A stretch of DNA of 64,000 nt from Struthio camelus (taxonomy: Eukaryota; Chordata; Aves; Struthioniformes; Struthionidae). The notes beneath the pieces are model-generated. The model did not search any database and was not told where the DNA came from. It was given only the letters and a program-made list of their open reading frames with translations. Shown here piece after piece: positions 27,401-36,455 of the stretch (position 1 is the stretch's first letter; every line of letters starts with the position of its first letter). Made by a program: the position numbers and the translations under genes. The DNA is taken from the NCBI RefSeq assembly GCF_040807025.1, contig NC_090956.1, positions 2,282,517-2,346,516 of the forward strand. Reading direction: 5' to 3'.

Positions 27401-30400
27401 ATGGTCACAGCTTTTTTAAATATATTTTTCAAGACACAGCAGAAGCAAATATTCTCTTCAGCTTCCTAAAAGAGAGTGCACAATCAGGAGCTTTGCACAA
27501 TAAAATGGAGGAGCAATCAAAAGAATCCACTAACTGTAAGTATGGATCCAAGTGCTTTGATTTCATATGATGGTATAGTGTAGTATTATGGTGCACTTTA
27601 AATTTCAATTTCTTATTCTATGTGTTTATAGAAACAAAACTAAGGTGTTGTCTGGCTGAATACTTAACGTTCGGACTGTTACTGGACTATCCATAACAGT
27701 ATCAGTTATGTATCTTCAGGCTTTGTGATTATGCCATCTTGCAGCCTGTCTGACTTGTTCTTTTTGGCTTGAATAAATAAGAAAAAAGGAGAAGGAAAGT
27801 TTTTAGTCAAAATTTTGTTTTGAGGGGGTATAAAATTAAATATTAGATATTTTCCTGATTTGACTCACCTTTTGTTTCTTTTTTTTTTTTTTTTTTTGTC
27901 CCCAAATCATAAGCCTGCTCCAAAAGGAAAGTTCTTGGGGGCTTTTCTGCTGCTTTAGATCAAATCCTCTCCTTTTTATTAACCTCAAATCCTTTTGTTG
28001 TTGTTGTTGCTATTCTATGTTGTTTCTTTCTCAGACATACTTCACGTGTCATTTTAACTTTTAGTGGAGGCTATAGTGGATGTTTATACTGTGGAACAGC
28101 TGAAAGTAAAAGCTTTACAGAACAATGGAAAACTTGAACCTGTCTATGGCATTATTTATGGCTACATTTCTACGTTGGACATTGATAACGATGCATCTAA
28201 AGTTATTCGCAACAGATGGTAAGCAACTGCTTGTTTTAAATTTATATTAAAATATTTTTATCCTTCTTTCCCTAACCCAAATAAGCTTGAACAATATGTT
28301 AGTCTAGTACCAGAAAAGAAAGAGGACTGCTCTGGATGATGCTGTGTGAGTATCTGTTGTGTAGTTTCAGAAGGAGCAAGGAGAAGCAGTTGAGTTTATG
28401 AAGGACTTGCTCTTTCTGGTCCTAGGGCAGAGAAGAAAAAGGCCATTTTGTCTCAGATGGACTTTGAGTGTAGAAGATGAAGAACTTTGTCAAAGAGAGA
28501 GAATCCCTTGGGAAATCTCAAATTCCAGAAAACGGTTTCAAGCAATCAGTGATTGCGTATGTGCTTTAATTGTCTGTGTATCTTTCAGTTCAATATGCCG
28601 TTTTGTGGTGAATGAAATGTCAGGCACGTGCACTTTCTGCGGTGACATCTCTTCAGATGCAAAGTCAACTTTTACAAGCTTTGACATACTTGTTGATCTG
28701 TCAGATCATACAGGCACTCTTTATTCTTGTTACCTGTCCGACTGTGTAGCTGAGGAAACATTAGGCTGCACAGTAAGTAGAAGCAAATTATTTTTTTCTT
28801 GTTTGATCTGAGCCTGATGAAAATTACAAATATATCTAAATGTTCTCCATATATATGTGTATATATACACTGTTTTAAAAAAGCGTATGTATGTATGAAT
28901 ACACATACATGTACATATACATTCATACATGCACACACATGTACATGTTTTTTAAATAGTCAAAACTTAAGAGGCAATAGATGCTAATAAGAAGAAACAT
29001 GTTAAATGTAAGAGTGAATAGCCGATTAAAAATACCACTTTATTTTAATTAATTTCTACTTTTCTGAGAACATAGTTGGTATTCCCTAACTTTGATTCTC
29101 AAACACCCTGCAATTTATTGTGATCAATCTGACTGTCTTCGTGCATATATCACATCAACCACTATGCTAAAAGAAAAAAAAAAAGTTTAGAAATGTATTA
29201 AAATGAGTAGGTTGCTCTTTTCATCATCATTTTTGTTTTGGAGATGTTTACAGCTATATGCTGAAGGACTGTTCTGTGGTATCATGTCATGTCCTTAATA
29301 GGTCCATGAGTTCCTAATGCTAACAGAAGACAAGAAGACTGCATTGAAATGGCACCTTCTTTTGGAACGAAGCAAGATTTATTTTAAAGTTAGTATTTAC
29401 TATTAAACTAAACAGTAGAAGTTTCCAATTAGGCGGTATATTTAGTATGGAAAAATTGCATGTCAGTTCTACTGGAATTTTTAAAATGAGCTTTAATTTT
29501 TGTAATTCTGACTATTCCAAGCAAATATTCTTTATCAAAATTTCAGCAGCAGGTGGTGTCTCTGCAGAATCAGATATGCAGGCCCCTTTCAGGCAAATTA
29601 GGAAAGACACAAACAGCTCCTAGCGAATACTGATTAAGGTGCTGATCTCGCAAAAACTTGTATAAGATAAAGTTGAAGTCACTGACTTCTAGGGCCGTAG
29701 GGCTATAATGGTCAAAGTTAACAGTGTGTGTTTGCAAGAATAAAGCTAAGTCGATTTTTTTTACATACTATGTGGAATATGGAGTTACCTAAATATATTT
29801 ATTATTTAGTTATCTGTATTTATTCTTTTTGATTTGTATTTTTGGAGACAATATGTTGAGGTATTGCTGAAATCTGCACTCATCCTTAAAGTGACAATAT
29901 TAGATTCACATACCTGGAGAAAGTGTCAAAACCTCTGCTATTATTTGCAATGTTCTTGACTTTCTTGATATTTTTTTTTTTTTTTGCATGCTTTAGATTG
30001 GTCAGGATTCCTTTTTCATTGAATTGCCCATTTTAGGACAACTCTAAACTGACTCCCATTTTTAAACTTACCCTTCTTATCTTACTACTTCTTAACAAAA
30101 CTCTTCTTACTCTCCCATCTCCCCCATACCTATTTCCAGCAAAATTGAAAGCATTTTACTTCAATAGTGACAGGTGTATAACATTAAATATGCATATTTA
30201 TGTATAAAATAATATAAAATATGTATAACCATATATGTCAGTTAAACATGCTGTGTGATGTTTGTAAATAATAAATTTCAAAGTGCTTTATAGCAATGAA
30301 AACAAAGAACTTTAATTATTTTTACAGCTTACTTTGTCACCCAGTTGGAGAACTGGATTGAAAGTGAATGTGCTTTCATGCAAACTGGCAGACCCCATAG

Positions 30401-30453
30401 AGGCAAGTCAGAGCTTGTTGCAAAAAGAAAAAAGATTACACTATATGGCTTGA
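14798..30453 (+). CDS. MEIOB: MEIOB, meiosis-specific OB-fold protein (13 coding exons)
   Basis: MEIOB is a meiotic single-strand DNA-binding, RPA1-like protein. It partners with SPATA22, coats resected DNA ends and is needed for homologous recombination and crossover formation in the nucleus. Coding exons: 14798-14866, 18266-18323, 19810-19941, 20744-20816, 22944-23139, 23634-23734, 25673-25725, 25813-25908, 27434-27535, 28065-28218, 28589-28772, 29302-29388, 30328-30453. All junctions are GT-AG and the phases agree, giving 476 aa, close to the human length. Recognisable stretches include [23 protein letters not shown] and the zinc ribbon C345-x2-C348...C359-x2-C362 in the third OB-fold region. 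The C-terminal VLSCKLADP motif is present. The start follows an acceptor at 14790. No break is seen, so the gene looks functional. FAHD1 converges on it from the right. Confidence 0.97.
15233..15365. mobile_element. Old palindromic repeat in MEIOB intron 1
   Basis: The segment begins GGCCCAATCCTGCACTCTTTA and contains CAAAACTCTCATTGAA facing an imperfect complement (TATGGTGTTTTGACTG). This matches, with many changes, a palindromic MITE-like family I recall as frequent in sauropsid genomes (usual core CATTGAAGTCAATGGGAGTT). It is an ancient, immobile copy. Confidence 0.45.
18450..18477 (+). repeat. Poly(A) tract, 28 bases
   Basis: An uninterrupted run of A in MEIOB intron 2. No recognisable LINE, SINE or retrocopy body precedes it, so it is better called a simple repeat than a retroposon tail. 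The exact length may suffer from sequencing slippage. Confidence 0.9.
20643..20697 (+). repeat. (TG)n-(TA)n microsatellite before MEIOB exon 4
   Basis: About 13 TG units pass into an alternating TA/CA run. The array ends about 46 bases before the exon 4 acceptor at 20743, so it occupies the region where branch point and pyrimidine tract would be expected. Confidence 0.9.
26382..27030 (-). mobile_element. Ancient CR1 LINE fragment (3' part)
   Basis: The left end carries GGTCAGACCAAAGGTCCATC followed by CCCAGTATCC, a hallmark of the CR1 3' region read on the antisense strand. Further right, AGTCTATTTAGTCATTCCTT and CAGCATATTCGAGATGTGGC follow in CR1 order (the RT C-terminal region, then upstream). 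The element therefore lies on the minus strand, its 3' end at the lower coordinate, inside MEIOB intron 8. It is truncated and full of substitutions and small indels. Confidence 0.75.
28845..28945. repeat. AT/CA-rich simple repeat in MEIOB intron 11
   Basis: An impure mixture of ATATATGTGTATATATAC, GTATGTATG and CATGTACATATAC units lies shortly after the exon 11 donor. Several parts are self-complementary, so slipped or hairpin structures are possible. Confidence 0.7.
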
Positions 30454-30804
30454 TAACAGGCTGGAAAACCGGCCATTTCTTCACTACATTGTTAGAGATA
30501 GCAGAATACAATGACAACAGCATTCTAAGTATGTTCTGATGATAAAGAAGGAATATACATTACTAATGCCCATGAGGGGGCTTCTGTGTCGATCTTTTTT
30601 AGATGATTGTAATTTAAAAACCTTACTAGGGCCTTAGTTTAAGAAAAGTTAATCCTACTGAATTAAATCCTTTAGAGCTGGGAGGGAAGCTTTTTTCATT
30701 CAGTTTAGAATATATATGAAAAATTCAGAAATAACAAGTAGTACAAGACATCTCTTGAGCTTCTGTGTTTTTGACTGCCTTGATACGTCTGTGTTACTTC
30801 AGAA

Positions 30805-30810
30805 AATAAA
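30805..30810 (+). terminator. MEIOB candidate poly(A) signal
   Basis: This is the first canonical AATAAA after the MEIOB stop, about 350 bases downstream. GT-rich sequence follows. Another AATAAA is at 31483-31488. Confidence 0.5.
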
Positions 30811-32378
30811 GACCCACTTTCAAGTACTGCCTGTGTTTGTGGTGTACATCAGCAAGTCCAAACACAGAACTTTTGGCATCTGCAGAGGCAAGGAAATAGC
30901 CATGATTTCTGCAAGGCTGCTTTTCTTTAGGGGGGGACTAAGGCTTACTGGAACAGAGTAATCAGTTACCAAGGGACCTGTGGCAGCCAAATGATCAAGG
31001 TAAGGTAGCAGAGAAGAAAGGGCTTTTCTTCACCAGGATTGTTGTTCTTACCTGAACATAAAGAACCCCTGTATGTACATGTTGCTCTTCCCCAGGTATG
31101 TATTCTTTTTTTTTTTTCTTTTTTTTAATCTATTTCTGCCTTTAGCTTCCCCTGCAGTTGGTGTATTTCCTACATACACCAGTCCCCACCTTTTGAGCGT
31201 ATTAGGACTTGGCCAATTTCAAATTGTGGGAAGATGTTGCTGCCCTTCCGTTGCAAAGTATTTGTGGGGGTAGAACACCTTAAGAAACTCTGTTATCCCT
31301 GGTATGCTACCTACCCATTAAAGCACCATGGCAAAGAGAGACAGCTACCAAAACAGTGAATTTTGACAAGCAAAACACCAATAATTGCAGCCCCTTACTC
31401 TTTTGAGTGGGAGTAGGAACATGGAATTAAATGTACAAATGCATATTGCAAATGGTGGGTCATTCCATCTCTGCTGTTGCAGCAATAAACAGCTTTAGAA
31501 TATTAGCTGTTACAGCTGGAAAATGTTGAAGTGAATGTTTTCAGTAATTTTGATCACAGCTCAGCTTTGCAATCAATAGCCAGTGCTTAAGACCAAACTG
31601 TTGCTGTTGCAGTAGACAGAAATGTTTGACCGAGCACAATGTAAAGAAGACAGTGCAGAAAGTGCAGACAGTGAAGACAGTGCAGAATTTAATCCTTTCT
31701 CTCCCAGAATCATTCACCCAAAATTTCTCTGCCCAGCCCTGCTTGTCAGGGAGTTGCACACCAAATTCAGAGCACAGCTTTCACACTGATGTTCAGATTT
31801 AATGGCTGTTTGTTTTAGTGGGCCTCAGTTTTTTAGCCTGCCTTTAGATAAAATCTGAATTATATTCAGAGCATGTAGTGATTACGAAGCCTCATCACAC
31901 AAAAAACTTTTGCATGTGCTTTAAGCCATTGGCTTAAGTCACACTATAGGGAGCTGAAATAGATACATGTTTGCAGGATCAATACCATGCGCAGGTGTAA
32001 GGGTTTGCAGTGATGTACTACAGATGCATGCAGCTGGAGAAATGGATTGATAGAAAATCTTCTATTTTTCTTATGCAAGATATTCTGCTGTCTTTTATCA
32101 TATGATTTACAGCATGCTGGACCTTGCTGTTCTTGCATGGAGGTGCTTGTTTTTGGGCTACAGTAATTTCTTCTGTGTATGCTCTTCAAAAGTATTTTTT
32201 TAAAACAAAACTTTTTTCCTAGCGGTTATTAAGATCCGGCTCCAATAAATGGAAGCATTTAACTTTGGTGCCTACAAGCATGTAACAAAATAATCCATCT
32301 GTTTTTGTTAGACAACTCAGTGCAACCTTTGAAAATGGTAAGTTTTGATGTTTGTGGTGAGGGGAAGTTTTTTAAAAT

Positions 32379-32530
32379 TTTATTTTACAACTTACTTTGT
32401 CACGCCTTTGAATTGAAAGAGGACTCCCTGTCATGCAAACTGGTAGAGTTGAATCAGCTGGAGTTTGGAAACAGGGAAGAAAGTTAAACAGCATGGCTTT
32501 TTAACAGCTGGAAATATTTAAAATCTTCAA
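32379..32530 (+). pseudogene. Decayed duplicate of the MEIOB last exon
   Basis: TTTACAACTTACTTTGTCAC matches the acceptor and start of MEIOB exon 13 (30319-30340) with one change. TCATGCAAACTGG is shared exactly further in, as is an ATGGCT...TAACAG...CTGGAAA block covering the region of the true stop. The offset between copies is about 2063 bp here and about 2086 bp for a weaker match (30676 versus 32761), as expected for an old tandem duplication with indels. The acceptor AG has become AA, the reading frame is disrupted and the first frame reaches TGA within seven codons, so it cannot serve as a normal last exon. Confidence 0.75.
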
Positions 32531-33807
32531 CTGTTCCATTGCATTGTATAAATAATGTTAAATGCTGCGGTTATATTTTGTTAAAATATATTTAAATCTG
32601 TAAAAGTAAAGATAAGTTTACTGATGATCTTTACCAATGCGCTTCTTTATTCTTGATCTTTTGTATTATTTTACTTTTAGAAGCATATTTAAAGCTCAGC
32701 TTTTTTAGAAAAAAAGAAATCTGCCAGGCATCTGGTGTACTTCCTGCTGCATTACACCCCTTGGAGTGGGAAGGAAAGCAATTCTCATTTAATTTGTACA
32801 TTTGAAAAATGCATGAAGGAATCATGAAACTAATCTAAAAAGCAAACATCTTTTTATTGCAGAATACCCCAAGGAGAGATATTCTTTCTGAAGCTGTAAT
32901 TCTTGATTTACTGTTACACATACATCTTTGATTTTATACAGCATGGGTGAGTTTTAGCTCCCAATTTTAATTAATGTTGGTTTTTTCAGCCAAAAGTTAC
33001 TCTCCATGGTTGCTGGCCCACAGATGCTCTCTGTTCCCAGGCCAGAGATGATAATCACTCCTCTGGGGAAAACACAGCAACATTCCCCAGTGCTTGTTTT
33101 CCCTCAGTGGAGCTCTGTGAGCCCTCCAGCTCAGCTATGATATATGGCCAACAGATTTATTACAAGTGAGCGAGAGATACCTTGCTGCTTTCCCTCACTT
33201 GGCCCTCTTATTCCCTCTTATAGAAGTTACATCTCCTTGACATGCTCTGTGAAGAGTTTTCAACCCAAATTTGACAATATGAGCCATATAGCAAGCAAGG
33301 CCATCTGCCTCCCTGTGTCATGGAGTAGGTGTTTTTCCTCTAGTAAGAAGCAGTGTGTACCGTGTGCGGGTTTTATTGGTTAACTCTGAAAAGAGAAGTT
33401 TTGCTAAGGAAGAACAGCAGAAGGGCACAGTGTGTGTTCTCAGATAGAAAGCTGTTGCATGCAACACCCCTGCACCCAGAAGCAGCGTTTATTTCTGTAA
33501 ACTGCTGCCATCCTAATCCAGCGCCCACGTGTGCTGCTCTCCTTTTGGTCTTCTATTCCAGTTACACTGGTTTGCTGCACAGCTGTGTTTGCAGTGGAGC
33601 AGTTTTGTTCCCTGGTGTACCCTTTTCCCATCCACGACTAAGAGTGCAAAGATGGTTTCTGTTCACAATGACATTTTGCTAGATTAATTCATGCCCTCCT
33701 CTTACACCCATGGAAAAGAGAGGAAGTTTTTTTTTTTTTTTTTTTTAGTAAGTCAGCCTGTAGAAATATTTCTATTCATAAGCATACATCTCCTGTAATT
33801 AAATTTT

Positions 33808-33912
33808 AGGGTTCTAATCCTGCAACTACAGAGGTGGGTAAGGCTAATAATCCCTGTGGGTCAGTTGGGGTTTTGGTCAATGCATATCTGGGGTTTGTAG
33901 GATAGTGGCCTA
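33808..33912. mobile_element. Worn palindromic repeat fragment
   Basis: The left end reads TTCTAATCCTGCAACTAC and the right end TTTGTAGGATAGTGGCC. These are near reverse complements of each other and resemble the ancient sauropsid palindromic family with GATCCTGCA ends. The copy is strongly diverged. Confidence 0.35.
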
Positions 33913-34885
33913 AAGCTAATGTAACCATCAGCAAAAGAAATGTTATCTACTTACATATGTTATAACTCCGTCATTCATGTATGAGATTAATTTGCTAAAT
34001 TTGTATATGAATAGCCCTTTAAATTACATCCTAAATTTTAGCTCTTTGGAGTGGTCTTCTCCCCTGACACACAATAGACCTTGACAACTCTTGTGCATAA
34101 GGATGCTTTCAGAAGAAAAAAAAATTGAAAAGTAGCTAGATTTTTCTTTTAAGGACAGTCCCCTGGAGTATATATTTGCAAAATGCAATCCTAAGTCTTG
34201 GAAATGAAACCACCAAAACTAGCCCCCCCCACCCACAGCAAGTGAATCAAATGAAAAAGCTCTGCAAGTGTAATTTTCAAAATGATGGCAAACTAAAGCG
34301 ATCCTAGTTAAAACCACTGGATGCTCTACCGTCTTATGGTTTGCTCACTGTAACGGTAAGAACCTGTACAGCACTTGAAAAGACACCTTTCCCACAGGGT
34401 TTACTGTTTCATTCCAGTTCTTTCTCATTCCGGCTTTCTAATGATGACGGTGAGTTAGCGCTGGTCTCCAGCACCCAGGAACACAGCACATTCAACTGCT
34501 GCTGATCACCCCCAAGAGGGCCTTTGCAGCTGCCCAATATGGAAGGACCCCACCTTGCCAGTCGCTGCGACACACAGGTGCAAACTCCAAGTGCACAAGT
34601 CATGCTGTTCTCTGAAACTGCCCTCCTGGGGGAATTCGTCTTTGGGTTAAGCTTTTATTTTCCCTTGCACCCTTTCTTGCTACTTCTGTGCCCCTGTGGT
34701 GGGAACTGGGAACTGGGTGTGTGGGGAACCCTAAGGCCCCGTATTAGTCAGCCTGACTTTCAGAGATGTACTGGTGAGCCAAGACATGCATGTTTTCCAA
34801 CTACGGATGCGGCACAGCACTGCATGGACAGCTGCAGTCCTTACGAGGGCCCCAGAGCACTTTGTGTACATTACCATTTTAATGT

Positions 34886-34891
34886 TTTATT
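34886..34891 (-). terminator. FAHD1 candidate poly(A) signal
   Basis: AATAAA on the minus strand, about 480 bases beyond the FAHD1 stop. It is a canonical hexamer in an AT-rich setting and would give a compact 3' UTR. Confidence 0.5.
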
Positions 34892-35367
34892 CTTATTTTA
34901 AGGTGATACAATGGCAAAGCTCAAAATATCAATAGAATGGAAGGGGAAACAGTGACAGCCAGCCCCACCGCTGCATTTTCTACCCTATTTTCATTTCTCC
35001 AGCTCCCTTCACAGCTGTATGGCACACTGTCTGCACAGAAAGTTCCCAGTTAAAGTTTAGATATTAACCAGCTTCCCCCAAGCTGAGCTGGACTCCTGGC
35101 CTGACCTCAGCCAAGCAGTCAACTTCCTCTGGAGGTTCACTGCTTCAGAGGAGCCTGAAGCCTCTGTGGGGAAGGGGGGTGTTTCAGTCAAAGGCCTTCA
35201 GAGCTTATGGGCTACATGTTTTTGATGCCTGGCAGTCAACTGGATGCTTAGGCCACAGAAGCGCTTAACATCCAGGGCAGCAGATGTGCCTGCGTGTCTC
35301 TTCATTCACTAGCCATTTCCAAAAGCGCCTCTTCCTGTGCAGAGCAGGGTCACAGCCAGGCTCTCGG

Positions 35368-36039
35368 CTAGGATCGACGTGTTTGCTGTGCCACCTTAAA
35401 CCGCATGGACAGGATGTCGCTTATCCCAGCCTCTATCTCATCGTTTACCTGCAGGGACCCAACTCCTTTGGGAGACCCTGTCAGAATCAAGTCTCCTTCT
35501 TCCAGGGTGACAATTTCACTGATGTAACTGATCAGGTAGGGGATGGAGAAGATCATAGAGGAGGTCTCCCCCTCCTGCCTCAGCTTTCCATTCACCTTGA
35601 GCCAGATCTTCAGCTGGTGAGGGTCTGGGATCCTGTCCTTGGGCACGAAGTCACTGACAGGGCACGATGTACTGAAACCCTTGGCCAAGGTCCAGGGCAG
35701 ACCCTTCTTTTTGCACTCTTCCTGCGTGTCCCTGGCGGTCATGTCCAAGCACAGGGCATAGCCTGCCACGTGCTCCATGGCGGCCTCCTGGGACACGGCC
35801 TGGGCTCTCTTCCCGATCACCACCCCCAGCTCCACTTCGTGGTGCAGGTTGCTGCAGTAGTAGGGCCGCAGGATGGGCGAGCCTTCGCGCACGTAGGCCG
35901 AGGAAGGCTTGAGGAAGAAGAGGGGCTCCCGGGGCAGCGCGCTGCCCATCTCCTTGGCGTGCTCCGCGTAGTTGCGCCCCACGCAGACGATGTTTCTGCC
36001 CCACTCCCAGAAGCGGGCCAGGGACTTGGAGGAGGCCAT
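35368..36039 (-). CDS. FAHD1: FAHD1, mitochondrial acylpyruvase/oxaloacetate decarboxylase
   Basis: FAHD1 hydrolyses acylpyruvates and decarboxylates oxaloacetate with a divalent metal ion, mainly in mitochondria. It is a member of the fumarylacetoacetate hydrolase fold family. The gene is a single exon of 223 aa, essentially the human length. Conserved catalytic and metal-binding residues are in place by alignment from memory: H27 and E30 in NYAEHAKEM, E68 and E70 in HHEVELG, D99 in ALCLDMTARD and K120 in WTLAKGF. The chosen start is MASSKSLARFWEW, where an excellent GGCCATGG context coincides with the family's usual N-terminus. The frame stays open far upstream, but only through GC-rich promoter and minisatellite DNA. 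It diverges from HAGH across 416 bp and converges with MEIOB. Confidence 0.97.
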   Translation of the reverse strand: MASSKSLARFWEWGRNIVCVGRNYAEHAKEMGSALPREPLFFLKPSSAYVREGSPILRPYYCSNLHHEVELGVVIGKRAQAVSQEAAMEHVAGYALCLDMTARDTQEECKKKGLPWTLAKGFSTSCPVSDFVPKDRIPDPHQLKIWLKVNGKLRQEGETSSMIFSIPYLISYISEIVTLEEGDLILTGSPKGVGSLQVNDEIEAGISDILSMRFKVAQQTRRS

Positions 36040-36455
36040 GGCCGGCGGGGGGGGGGGGGGCCGGCTGCGGGTCTCCTTCCCCGGGGATCGCAGCTGACCT
36101 TGGGGCGTCCTTGCCGGGCCGGGAGGCGCCAACCGGCCTGCAGGGCGCCGCGGCGCACGGCGAGCTGCTCGCCCCTCCTCCGGCCCTGCTCTCCTCCCTC
36201 CCGTCCGTCCGTCCGTCCGTCCGCCCTCCCCGCTGCCTTCCGCTCCCGGCGCCGCCGTGCGCCCCCCGCCTCCTTGCCCAGCCCCTCCACCCGGGTTAGC
36301 AAATCGCTCGGTTGCATAAAGTGCCCGGCCCGGGAGGGGGGCGGGCGCTGCCCTCCCACGGCCGCCCGCCCCCATTGCAGGCCGGGGCCGGGGCCGCCCG
36401 GGGCCGGCCGCAGGGCGGGGAGCGAAGGTAACGGGGCCGGGGCCTGGCGCGCACC
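36040..36455. promoter_or_regulatory. Bidirectional CpG-island promoter FAHD1/HAGH
   Basis: Only 416 bp separate the FAHD1 and HAGH start codons, which point away from each other. The stretch is very GC-rich with many CpGs. A (CCGT)n run of about five units lies at 36198-36222. An unusual AT-richer patch (about 36294-36325, with CAAATCGCTCGGTTGCATAA) sits in the middle and may hold the binding sites. No TATA box in a standard position is obvious. Shared regulation of the two metabolic genes is likely. Confidence 0.7.
36047..36060 (-). repeat. Homopolymer of 14 C directly upstream of the FAHD1 start
   Basis: On the FAHD1 strand 14 consecutive C end seven bases before the ATG, so the tract is expected in the 5' untranslated region of the mRNA. 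Such tracts vary in length and can bind poly(C)-binding proteins. The tract is part of the promoter GC island. Confidence 0.8.

Larger units (their letters stand above)
30811..34885. other. Intergenic DNA between MEIOB and FAHD1
   Basis: No intact gene is supported. The stretch holds a decayed copy of the MEIOB last exon (32379-32530), an old palindromic repeat (33808-33912), T-rich runs near 31108 and 33727, and a short imperfect tandem repeat of AGACAGTGCAG-like units near 31649-31690. Confidence 0.6.

Noticed and set aside
28398-28811. 137-codon frame overlapping MEIOB exon 11
   Set aside because: It reads intron sequence before the exon 11 acceptor at 28588 and past the donor at 28773. 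Only 28589-28772 is coding, as shown by human-like protein and phase.
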